NCBI GenBank assembly: GCA_964628515.1 | Contig: CAZVNZ010000008.1 | Span: forward strand, 1-64,000 | Source: CAZVNZ01 sp964628515 | GTDB lineage: Bacteria > Bacillota > Clostridia > Christensenellales > Christensenellaceae | Length of the DNA stretch: 64,000 nt | Direction: 5' to 3' | Part shown: positions 33,573 through 41,159 of the stretch, piece by piece | Numbering within the stretch: the stretch's first letter is position 1 | Layout of the letters: each line of letters starts with the position of its first letter | Notes under the pieces: model-generated | What the model saw: the letters and a program-made list of their open reading frames with translations, nothing else | Told to the model about the DNA's origin: nothing | Databases searched by the model: none | Made by a program: the position numbers and the translations under genes

Positions 33573-34328
33573 ATGATTAATGAGTTACTTAATAAAATAG
33601 ATAACAATAAAAGGTTAATTCAGGATAAAAGGCCATTTTCCAAAGAAGAATTAATACAGCTTAAAAATTATTTTAAAATAGGTTTAACATACTCTTCTAA
33701 TGCTATTGAAGGCAATACTTATACTATTACGGAAACAAAAATCCTAATAGAAGACGGTCTTACCGCCTCGGGAAAGCCCCTAAAGGAAGCCCTTGAAACC
33801 ATAGGACATTCAGAGGCTTACGACTATATGTACAACCAAGCAACAAAAAAAAACCTTAAAATAACGGAAGAATTAATTTGTAATTTGCATAGACTGTTTT
33901 ATTACAGAATAGATGAAAAAAACGCCGGTAAATACAGAAAAATCCAAGTGCTAATTACAGGCACGGAGTACGTACCTCCAAGCCCACAAAAAATTTCTGC
34001 CTTAATGAAGGAATTTATTACAGAAATTAACAAAAAAGCTATGCACGGGGTTTTACTTTCGGCTTATGCTCACAGACGCCTTGCAGAAATACACCCTTTT
34101 ATTGACGGAAACGGCAGGACAGCAAGGCTGTTGATGAATTTAATACTCATAAACAAAGGGTATCAAGTTATTTCCATTCCACCTGTACTAAGGGCTGACT
34201 ACATAACTGCATTGCAAACAGCACAGCGAGCCAAAAACCCTAATGATGCCAAATTTAATCAACTGATTGCAGAGTGCGAGATAGAAGCACAAAAAGAAAT
34301 AATACGAATGTTTCATATCGAAGATTAA
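33573..34328 (+). CDS. Fic-domain protein with inhibitory helix
   Basis: A 251-residue Fic protein, probably an AMP-transferase (adenylylator) acting on a host-cell protein target or itself. The catalytic motif HPFIDGNGRTAR starts at His174. An N-terminal inhibitory motif, Ser42 to Glu46-Gly47 in SSNAIEGNT, fits the class II pattern (S/T)xxxE(G/N), in which the Glu blocks productive ATP binding. I choose the ATG at 33573 because GGGAG lies eight bases before it; the upstream in-frame TTG lacks a site. No antitoxin gene adjoins it, which suits a self-inhibited stand-alone Fic. The target is unknown. Confidence 0.9.
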   Translation: MINELLNKIDNNKRLIQDKRPFSKEELIQLKNYFKIGLTYSSNAIEGNTYTITETKILIEDGLTASGKPLKEALETIGHSEAYDYMYNQATKKNLKITEELICNLHRLFYYRIDEKNAGKYRKIQVLITGTEYVPPSPQKISALMKEFITEINKKAMHGVLLSAYAHRRLAEIHPFIDGNGRTARLLMNLILINKGYQVISIPPVLRADYITALQTAQRAKNPNDAKFNQLIAECEIEAQKEIIRMFHIED

Positions 34329-34523
34329 AATCTACTTTTCCCATAAACAAGCAAAAAAGAGCGCATACAAATTTACCTATATTTAAGCCGATAAACATAA
34401 ATTTAGGGCGCTTGCTATTATACCATGTAATGTGTAACATTAATAAAGGATATGCAACCATACCAAGCATAATAAGTATTTTATTGTATATAGCCAAATT
34501 AGTTAGAAGAAATAAACAATATT
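34329..34523. other. Gap with one dubious minus-strand frame
   Basis: The intergenic region after fic. A 90-residue minus-strand frame (34255-34527) is rich in hydrophobic residues (MLGMVAYPLLMLHITWYN) and could be a remnant of a membrane protein. It starts with TTG, has a badly spaced site and overlaps the Fic gene, so I do not call it. Confidence 0.4.
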
Positions 34524-34568
34524 CCAATCCCTAATTACAAACAACATTAATTAAGGATTGGTTTTTAT
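34524..34568 (+). terminator. Terminator downstream of fic
   Basis: A 14-bp stem with one mismatch (34524-34537 with 34548-34561), followed by a T-rich tail (GTTTTTATATCGTTTTTTT). Confidence 0.75.
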
Positions 34569-34782
34569 ATCGTTTTTTTAAGAAATTATAGCCCTTTTAT
34601 TAAAATTACTATAATTGCAGGAATTTTACCGAAAACATCTACTCAAACATAAATTTTAATTAGCTGACATTAAATAATTTTTATTTAACAGCGGTTTTAA
34701 ATTTATGCGCTTTTGCTTTTAAAAATAACAATTTATGCTAATACTAAGATGTTTGTGTTTAAGTTATTACAAGAGTAAATAT
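34569..34782. other. AT-rich gap
   Basis: No ORF, repeat or RNA gene that I can support, between the fic terminator and the spoVG stop. Confidence 0.5.
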
Positions 34783-35073
34783 TTAGAATTCCTGAGACGT
34801 ACTTGTTTCATCTACCTCGTCCGGCATTTCCTCAAAGGCTTTTAAAATGTCCTTTTGGATAATCTCTCTGGTATCCGAGTTGATGGGATGAGCAATGTCT
34901 TTGTACTCACCGCTTGGGGTTTTTCTGCTTGGCATTGCAATAAACAATCCGCTTGCACCCTCGATAATTTTCATATCGTGGATAACGAATTGGTCATCGA
35001 ATGTTACCGAAACAATGGCCTTCATTTTTCCTGTTGCATTAATTCTTCTAATGCGTATGTCTGTAATATTCAT
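34783..35073 (-). CDS. spoVG: SpoVG family RNA/DNA-binding regulator
   Basis: A 96-residue SpoVG. The family pattern is clear: MNITDIRIRRIN, GKMKAIVSVTFDDQFVIHDMKIIEG, FIAMPSRKTPSGEYKDIAHPIN, and TREIIQKDILKAFE. SpoVG is a small nucleic-acid-binding protein affecting septation, sporulation and surface or virulence genes. It does not by itself prove that the organism sporulates. GGAGG lies seven bases before ATG. A sigma-A promoter is seen at 35164-35192, about 90 bases upstream. Confidence 0.97.
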   Translation of the reverse strand: MNITDIRIRRINATGKMKAIVSVTFDDQFVIHDMKIIEGASGLFIAMPSRKTPSGEYKDIAHPINSDTREIIQKDILKAFEEMPDEVDETSTSQEF

Positions 35074-35163
35074 ATGTGTTCCTCCAGCGTATGCGTTTAC
35101 TAAAAAGTAAAGTCACAACATAATACAGTTGATGAAAACGTAAATTTCCATTTAGTTAATCTT

Positions 35164-35192
35164 ATTTTAATACTATTTGAGCCTATTTGCAA
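35164..35192 (-). promoter_or_regulatory. Sigma-A promoter of spoVG
   Basis: Minus strand TTGCAA (35187-35192), 17-base spacer, TAAAAT (35164-35169). Confidence 0.75.
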
Positions 35193-35388
35193 CTATTTTA
35201 TTTTCAATTCAGACCTTTTTTTAACAGAAAAATTGTAATATGTCATAGTAAAATGTTAATTTACCATAAAATAACCAAAATCTTTGTTAAATTCCATACT
35301 GTATTATCAACCGACATTAGAAAAGTCTATAATAAAAATGTACTATTTTGAATAAATTTACTGTATTTTGCACATTTAAAATAATGTA
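35193..35388. other. AT-rich divergent intergenic region
   Basis: The rest of the gap between spoVG and murC. No ORF or strong structure is seen. Confidence 0.5.
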
Positions 35389-35417
35389 TTGAATTTTAAA
35401 TACAAATATCATATAAT
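35389..35417 (+). promoter_or_regulatory. Promoter of murC, leaderless
   Basis: TTGAAT (35389-35394), 17-base spacer, perfect TATAAT (35412-35417). The murC ATG begins eight bases after the -10 box, exactly where transcription should start. Confidence 0.75.
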
Positions 35418-35424
35418 GTTAGTT

Positions 35425-36801
35425 ATGGAAATTAACTTAAAGGATTTTAAAAATAAAAACATACATTTTATAGGTATAGGCGGTTGCTCTATGAGCGGTC
35501 TTGCTCAAATTTTGGCATCTAACGGGTTTATTATCTCGGGTACAGACGCTAAGGAATCCGCATTTACAAAACAGGTGGAAAAGCTAAATATTAAGGTTAG
35601 TATAGGGCACGACGAAAAGTATGTGCATAATGCGGATCTTGTTGTATATTCGGCGGCTATAAAGCCTTACAATCCGGAGTACGCTTATGCGGCGGCACAC
35701 GATATTCCAATGCTGGAGCGCTCTAAGTTTTTGGGCATACTGACAAACTACTATGAAAAAGTAGTTTGTATTGCAGGGTGTCACGGCAAAACCACCATTA
35801 CCTCCATGCTTGCCATAATACTGGAAAACTCCCCCGAGGATTGCACAATACACGTTGGCGGTATGGTGGACTTTTTATCCGGAGGAGTAAAGGTAGGTAG
35901 CAACAAAACCATTGTAACAGAGGCTTGCGAGTATGTGCGTAGCTTTTTAACGCTGCACCCAACCCACATATTAATCAACAACATAGACGACGACCACTTA
36001 GATTGTTATATGAATATGGAAGACATTTTTAACACTTTTGTGGAATTTGTTCAAAAACTGGGTAAAGATGGCTTACTTTTGCTAAACAGCTCGGACAGCC
36101 TAACTATGGAGCTTAAAAAGTATGTGGAGTGCAAAACGGTAACTTTTGGCACAAAAACGGCAAACTGGTATTTGGACAACATTGAGTTTTCCAACTTAGG
36201 TTTTGGCAGCGGAGATGTTTTTCATAATAACAAATGCTTAGGCATGGTGAATTTAAACGTACCCGGACTACATAACTTAAACAATGCGCTGGCGGCTATT
36301 GCGTATGCCACAGAAGTTTTTAATATTGATTTTGATAGTTGCACAAAGGCTTTGGCAAAGTACAAATTGGCAGGCAGAAGGTTTGAGCTTATGGGGGAGA
36401 AGGACGGAGTTAGAATTTTCCACGATTATGCCCATCACCCAAGCGAGATTTCCGCTTGTCTTGAGGCGGCAAAGTTAGTGCCACACGAAAAGCTATGGGT
36501 GGTGTTTCAATGTAACTCCTACACTCGTGCAAGAACGCTTAAAGCTAAATACGCTTTATGCTTTGAAAATGCGGACGAAGTGCTAATGCCGGATATCTAT
36601 CAAGGCAGAGATACGGACACTCAAGGGGTGCATGCAACGGATATTGTACACGTAATAAACGCAAACTCCAAAAATTGCCTGTACATACCAAGTTTTGAAG
36701 AAATTAAGGACTACTTAAAAAAACATTGGAAACCCGGAGACATTGTAATAACGTTAGGAAGCGGAGACGTGGACAGGCAACAACTAATGTTTTTAGAATA
36801 G
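35425..36801 (+). CDS. murC: UDP-N-acetylmuramate-L-alanine ligase
   Basis: A 458-residue Mur ligase of normal length. It adds L-Ala to UDP-MurNAc in the cytoplasm, the first peptide-bridge step of peptidoglycan synthesis. Motifs: the N-terminal Rossmann segment HFIGIGGCSMSGLAQIL, ATP loop GCHGKTTITSM, metal and carbamate region (TEACEYVRSFLTLHP, NNIDDDHLDCY), and HDYAHHPSEISA. An in-frame extension to 35389 covers the -35 and -10 boxes and is excluded. There is no Shine-Dalgarno sequence, so the mRNA appears leaderless. A bidirectional terminator follows. Confidence 0.95.
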   Translation: MEINLKDFKNKNIHFIGIGGCSMSGLAQILASNGFIISGTDAKESAFTKQVEKLNIKVSIGHDEKYVHNADLVVYSAAIKPYNPEYAYAAAHDIPMLERSKFLGILTNYYEKVVCIAGCHGKTTITSMLAIILENSPEDCTIHVGGMVDFLSGGVKVGSNKTIVTEACEYVRSFLTLHPTHILINNIDDDHLDCYMNMEDIFNTFVEFVQKLGKDGLLLLNSSDSLTMELKKYVECKTVTFGTKTANWYLDNIEFSNLGFGSGDVFHNNKCLGMVNLNVPGLHNLNNALAAIAYATEVFNIDFDSCTKALAKYKLAGRRFELMGEKDGVRIFHDYAHHPSEISACLEAAKLVPHEKLWVVFQCNSYTRARTLKAKYALCFENADEVLMPDIYQGRDTDTQGVHATDIVHVINANSKNCLYIPSFEEIKDYLKKHWKPGDIVITLGSGDVDRQQLMFLE

Positions 36802-36819
36802 CAAAGCCAAAACAAATAT

Positions 36820-36857
36820 AAAGGCTTGTGCCAATTTACTGTGGCACAAGCCTTTTT
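36820..36857 (+). terminator. Bidirectional terminator between murC and cysE
   Basis: Perfect 14-bp stem (36820-36833 with 36842-36855), 8-base loop, T run on the plus strand. On the minus strand it can also end the serine acetyltransferase transcript. Confidence 0.9.
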
Positions 36858-36891
36858 AAATCATCTATTCTATATCATCACCATAAAAAAA

Positions 36892-37800
36892 TTACTGCCT
36901 TATAACAGGGGAGGGGGTGGCGTTGTACACCGTAGAATAGGGGTCTGTGGACTGTGTAAGCCATACATTTCCGCCTATTATACTGTTATGCCCAACGGTA
37001 GTGTCTCCACCAAGTACGGTTGCGCCTGCGTAAATTATTACGTTGTCCTCTATGTTTGGATGGCGCTTTATGCCTTTTATGGGGTTGCCTTTTTCGTCTA
37101 AGGGAAAGCTTTTTGCCCCAAGGGTAACTCCTTGATATATCTTTACATGCTTGCCTATAGAGCAAGTTTCCCCTATAACAACGCCTGTTCCGTGGTCTAT
37201 GAAAAAGTATTCGTCTATTTGCGCTCCGGGGTGAATGTCAATGCCCGTTTTACTGTGGGCGTATTGTGCCATAATGCGTGCAAGCAAGGGTATTCCCATT
37301 AAATAAAAGGGGTGGGCAAGCCTGTGTATGCTTACCGCATCAAAACCGGGGTAGGCAAGCAAAATTTCCTCCGCAGATACTGCGGCAGGGTCTCCGCTGT
37401 AAGCGGCTGCAATGTCCGTGTTTAGTATTTCCGCAATTTGGGGAAGTCCGGCTAAATATTTTACGGTAAACTTTGTTGCATCCTCTCTGCATTTATCGCA
37501 ACCTACACCTCTTTGCCGTTTGTCACAAGCGTTTACGAGTACCTCTGCAATCATGCAATCAAGCAAAATTCCTGCCTGTTTAATGTAGGAGGTAACATGC
37601 TTGTGTATTTCGCTTTTAGAGCAAATTTCCGTAGAAAAAATATTTGGAAAAATCGCACTCCTCAGCAATTCTATTAGGGTTTCTACTTTGTTTTTCATGC
37701 CAAAACCGCTAATTGTATCCCCCGTAATATTTTTTTCGTTTATTTTTATTAGTGATGCAGCCGTTTTTTCGGAATTTTCATCAAGCCATTTGTTTAACAT
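36892..37800 (-). CDS. cysE: Serine O-acetyltransferase
   Basis: A 302-residue enzyme that makes O-acetylserine from serine and acetyl-CoA, committing to cysteine. The N-terminal helical region (about 1-145) is followed by the SerAT catalytic part: GFDAVSIHRLAHPFYLMGIPLLAR, and then the left-handed beta-helix hexapeptide repeats with GIDIHPGAQIDEYFFIDHGTGVVIGE and VKIYQGVTLGA. The longer N-terminal type (EpsC-like) is common in Clostridia and Bacteroidetes. I choose the ATG at 37800 with GGAG seven bases upstream. It is divergent from metA, and the promoters share a palindrome at 37885-37903. Confidence 0.93.
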   Translation of the reverse strand: MLNKWLDENSEKTAASLIKINEKNITGDTISGFGMKNKVETLIELLRSAIFPNIFSTEICSKSEIHKHVTSYIKQAGILLDCMIAEVLVNACDKRQRGVGCDKCREDATKFTVKYLAGLPQIAEILNTDIAAAYSGDPAAVSAEEILLAYPGFDAVSIHRLAHPFYLMGIPLLARIMAQYAHSKTGIDIHPGAQIDEYFFIDHGTGVVIGETCSIGKHVKIYQGVTLGAKSFPLDEKGNPIKGIKRHPNIEDNVIIYAGATVLGGDTTVGHNSIIGGNVWLTQSTDPYSTVYNATPSPVIRQ

Positions 37801-37857
37801 AAATAATCTCCGTTTACAAAATATTATCATATTTTTAAATAAAAAACATATACATAT

Positions 37858-37886
37858 ATTCTATAATAAAGTATAATAAACGTCAA
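37858..37886 (-). promoter_or_regulatory. Promoter of cysE
   Basis: Minus strand TTGACG (37881-37886), 17-base spacer, TAGAAT (37858-37863). Confidence 0.65.
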
Positions 37887-37908
37887 ACAGATAATTACTG
37901 TTTATAAT
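37885..37908 (+). promoter_or_regulatory. Palindrome and -10 box of metA in the divergent region
   Basis: The palindrome AAACAG-N7-CTGTTT (37885-37903) touches the -35 of cysE and runs into the metA -10 TATAAT (37903-37908). It is a candidate operator through which one regulator controls both directions. Confidence 0.55.
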
Positions 37909-37971
37909 AAATGTTTGTGGGTATTTATATCTATCCGTGGCATTTTATTTAACGGTCGAAAGGAGAAACCC

Positions 37972-38901
37972 ATGCCCATAAATATTAATTCCAAACTTCC
38001 GGCGGCTAAAACACTTGCAGATGAAGGTATTTTTATTATGCCGACAAACAGGGCACAAAGGCAGGACATCAGACCTTTACGAATACTTATACTAAATATT
38101 ATGCCTACCAAAGAGCAAACGGAAACTCAGTTAATGAGGCTTTTGGCAAATTCTCCCTTGCAGGTGGAAATAACCTTATTGCATCCGGCTACCCATACAT
38201 CCAAAAATACTTCCATAGAGCATTTAAACGCCTTTTACAGCACCTTTGAGCAAATAAAAAAGGAAAAGTACGACGGGCTTATAATTACGGGTGCTCCCGT
38301 CGAGCAAATTGCTTTTGAGGAAGTAAACTATTGGGAGGAAATGCAGGAAATTATGGAGTGGTCCAAGAAAAATGTTTTTTCTACCTTGCATATTTGCTGG
38401 GCGGCACAAGCAGGGGTTTACTACCACTACGGCATAGACAAGCATATGCTTAAAGAAAAAATGTTTGGCATTTTCCTACACACCAAATCGGATGCTTACA
38501 AGCCTTTGCTTAGAGGGTTTGATGATGTTTTTTGGGCGCCTCATTCCCGACACACCGAAATAGACAGAGAAGCGGTGCTAAAATGCGATAAAATAGAGAT
38601 ACTGTGCGAATCCCGCCAAAGCGGAATATATATACTGGCATCTAAAAACGGCAGACAAATTTTTGTAACCGGACACCCCGAATACTGTGCAAACACCCTA
38701 AAAGAAGAGTATTTAAGGGATGTTAAAAAAGGGCTTGATATAAAAATGCCCAAAAATTATTTTGTGGACAACAACCCTTCCAAACCTCCTGTTGTAAGGT
38801 GGAGGGCGCACGCAAACCTTTTATTTAACAACTGGCTAAACTATTATGTATATCAAGGCACGCCCTTTAACATAGCAGAAGTAGACGAAGATAGTAAATA
38901 G
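37972..38901 (+). CDS. metA: Homoserine O-acetyltransferase, MetA type
   Basis: A 309-residue homoserine transacylase of the MetA (glutamine-amidotransferase-like) fold, not MetX. Catalytic Cys142 (HICWAAQA), His235 and Glu237 (GHPEY) are all at the family numbering. Residue 111 is Glu (GAPVE, 107-111). In characterised enzymes Glu111 selects acetyl-CoA, while Gly111 gives succinyl-CoA, so acetylation is predicted even though the family is often named succinyltransferase. AAAGGAG precedes the ATG at 37972; the frame upstream overlaps the promoter. metY follows 55 bases later and uses O-acetylhomoserine. Confidence 0.94.
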   Translation: MPININSKLPAAKTLADEGIFIMPTNRAQRQDIRPLRILILNIMPTKEQTETQLMRLLANSPLQVEITLLHPATHTSKNTSIEHLNAFYSTFEQIKKEKYDGLIITGAPVEQIAFEEVNYWEEMQEIMEWSKKNVFSTLHICWAAQAGVYYHYGIDKHMLKEKMFGIFLHTKSDAYKPLLRGFDDVFWAPHSRHTEIDREAVLKCDKIEILCESRQSGIYILASKNGRQIFVTGHPEYCANTLKEEYLRDVKKGLDIKMPKNYFVDNNPSKPPVVRWRAHANLLFNNWLNYYVYQGTPFNIAEVDEDSK

Positions 38902-38956
38902 GTAAAACAATTAGCTGTTTTCGCTAAAAATAATAAAGAAAAGAGAGGATAAAGAA

Positions 38957-40228
38957 ATGAAGTTCGATACAATATTGGTTAGAGGTGGTTACGAGTGGGA
39001 TAACGCACCAAAAACAGTGGCAGAGCCGATTTACCAAACGGCAGCATATGTATTTGACGATGCAAAGTACGCAAAAGAGTTGTTTGCTTTGGAAAAACCC
39101 GGATACATATACACAAGGCTGGGAAACCCAACCTTAGATGTTTTGGAAAAACGTATGGCAATGTTAGACGATGGCGTAGGCGCACTTACCTTTTCTTCCG
39201 GCTCTTCGGCAATTTTGTTTGCAATCCAAAATATTGTAAATGCCGGAGACGAAATTGTAGCCTCCTCCAACCTTTACGGAGGTACTTACAATATGTTTGC
39301 AAATACCTTTAAAAAGTACGATATTAAAGTAAAATTAGTTGATATAGACAACTTAGAGCAGGTTAAAAATGCGGTTAGCGAAAAAACCAAGCTCATATTT
39401 GCGGAAAGTGTGGGAAATCCCAACGCAGATATTCCCGATTTTGAGGCGCTGGCAAAAATAGCACACGATGCGGAAATACCTTTTATGGTGGATAATACCT
39501 TTGCAACACCCTATTTATTTAAAGCAAAGGATGTGGGTGCGGACATTGTGGTGTACTCCACCACTAAGTTTATTAACGGACACGGAAATGCCGTAGGCGG
39601 CATGGTGGTGGATTTAGGCACATTTGACTGGACTCGTGGCAAGTTTAATGAGCTTTGCACTCCGGACGAAACCTACCACGGCATAGTGTATACCCAGGCT
39701 TGCGGAAAGGCGGCGTATATTGTAAAGCTAAGAACCCAACTAATGAGGGATTTAGGCCCGTGTGCCTCCCCTTTTAATACTTTTTTAACTATGCAGGGTT
39801 TGGAAACCCTTTCCTTGCGTATGGACAGGCATGTTTCCAATGCACTAAAGGTTGCGGAGTTTTTGGAAAGCAGTCCTTACGTTGAGTGGGTAAACTACCC
39901 CGGACTTAAAAGCAATAAATACTACGAAAGACAGCAAAAATATATGAAAAAAGGTGCAGGCGCCGTATTTACATTTGGGGTAAAGGGTGGCAGACAGGCA
40001 GGAGAAAAGTTTATTAATGCCTTAACCCTGTTTTTACTTGTTGCAAACGTGGGAGACGCTCGCTCTATGATGATTCACCCTGCATCCACAACACATTCTC
40101 AATTAAACGAAGAACAGCTTTTAGCGGCAGGAATAAGAGAGGAAATGATACGTATTTCCGTAGGTATAGAGGACATAGAGGATTTACTTGCGGATATAAC
40201 AAATGCCCTACAAGCATCTCAAAAGTAA
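38957..40228 (+). CDS. metY: O-acetylhomoserine sulfhydrylase
   Basis: A 423-residue PLP enzyme of the Cys/Met metabolism gamma family. It makes homocysteine directly from O-acetylhomoserine and sulfide. The PLP lysine is in VYSTTKFINGHGNAVGG. Other signatures are ALTFSSGSSAILFAIQNI, SSNLYGGTYNMF, EALAKIAHDAEIPFMVDNTFATPYL, and NVGDARSMMIHPASTTHSQL. The length (423) and the absence of a transsulfuration-type context favour MetY over MetB/MetC. It lies between metA and cysK. Confidence 0.93.
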   Translation: MKFDTILVRGGYEWDNAPKTVAEPIYQTAAYVFDDAKYAKELFALEKPGYIYTRLGNPTLDVLEKRMAMLDDGVGALTFSSGSSAILFAIQNIVNAGDEIVASSNLYGGTYNMFANTFKKYDIKVKLVDIDNLEQVKNAVSEKTKLIFAESVGNPNADIPDFEALAKIAHDAEIPFMVDNTFATPYLFKAKDVGADIVVYSTTKFINGHGNAVGGMVVDLGTFDWTRGKFNELCTPDETYHGIVYTQACGKAAYIVKLRTQLMRDLGPCASPFNTFLTMQGLETLSLRMDRHVSNALKVAEFLESSPYVEWVNYPGLKSNKYYERQQKYMKKGAGAVFTFGVKGGRQAGEKFINALTLFLLVANVGDARSMMIHPASTTHSQLNEEQLLAAGIREEMIRISVGIEDIEDLLADITNALQASQK

Positions 40229-40247
40229 GAGATAAAGGAGTAAAACA

Positions 40248-41150
40248 ATGAAATTTGCCAAGGAATTAACCCAACTTATAGGAAACACCCCTCTTGTAAG
40301 ACTAAGCAAAATAAATAAAAAAATATTTGCTAAGGTGGAAAGTTTTAATCCCCAATCAAGCGTTAAAGACAGAGCGGCATATTTTATGATTAAAGACGCT
40401 ATGGAAAAAGGCAAAATTAATAAAGACACGGTTATAGTTGAGCCAACAAGCGGTAACACAGGCATTGCACTAAGCTATATCTGCACTTGCCTTGGACTTA
40501 AACTGATACTTACAATGCCGGAATCTATGAGCAACGAAAGACGTATGCTTCTATCCGCCCTTGGTGCTAAGTTGGAATTAACACCTGCGCAACAGGGTAT
40601 GAAAGGGGCAATAGAGCGGGCAAAAGAAATTTGCGAAAATAGCAACGGCTATATGCCAAACCAGTTTGAAAACCCTGCCAATGCCTATGCCCACAAGGTA
40701 ACCACCGCCCCGGAAATACTTAGAGATATGGAGGGGGATATTGACTTTTTTGTGGCAGGAGTAGGCTCGGGGGGCACTATAACAGGTTGCGGAGAGGTAT
40801 TTAAGGGTATAAACCCACGCACACGAATCGTAGCGGTAGAGCCAAAGGAAAGCCCCGTACTTAGCGGAGGATGTCCGGCTCCCCATAAAATACAGGGAAT
40901 TGGCGCAGGCTTTGTGCCAAAACTGCTAAACGTAAATATAATAGACGAAATTATACAAATAGACGCCGAAAAAGCCACGGAAATAACAAGGCTTTTAGCC
41001 GCAAAAGAGGGACTGTTATGCGGTATATCCTCGGGGGCGGCACTTGGAGCGGCTATGAAAATTGCAGAGCGAAAAGAGAATAGAGATAAAAATATTATCG
41101 TTATTCTACCAGATACGGGAGAGAGATATTTATCAACGGGGTTATTTTAA
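40248..41150 (+). CDS. cysK: Cysteine synthase A
   Basis: A 300-residue O-acetylserine sulfhydrylase. The PLP lysine is in NPQSSVKDRAA, the phosphate-binding loop in EPTSGNTGIAL, and the substrate loop in MPESMSNERRMLLSALGA. The PLP glycine loop is VAGVGSGGTITGCGEVF. It ends with the short C-terminal DTGERYLSTGLF typical of CysK. AAAGGAG precedes the ATG. It completes serine to O-acetylserine to cysteine with the divergent cysE. mutS2 begins nine bases after its stop. Confidence 0.96.
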   Translation: MKFAKELTQLIGNTPLVRLSKINKKIFAKVESFNPQSSVKDRAAYFMIKDAMEKGKINKDTVIVEPTSGNTGIALSYICTCLGLKLILTMPESMSNERRMLLSALGAKLELTPAQQGMKGAIERAKEICENSNGYMPNQFENPANAYAHKVTTAPEILRDMEGDIDFFVAGVGSGGTITGCGEVFKGINPRTRIVAVEPKESPVLSGGCPAPHKIQGIGAGFVPKLLNVNIIDEIIQIDAEKATEITRLLAAKEGLLCGISSGAALGAAMKIAERKENRDKNIIVILPDTGERYLSTGLF

Positions 41151-41159
41151 CGGAGAAAT

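Noticed and set aside
34255..34527. A 90-residue hydrophobic frame on the minus strand overlapping the Fic gene
   Set aside because: It starts with TTG, has a poorly spaced ribosome binding site and overlaps a well-supported gene. At best it is a degraded membrane-protein remnant.
37801..37971. SAM riboswitch before metA
   Set aside because: The gap lacks the conserved SAM-I core and has no terminator; only promoters and a palindrome are seen.
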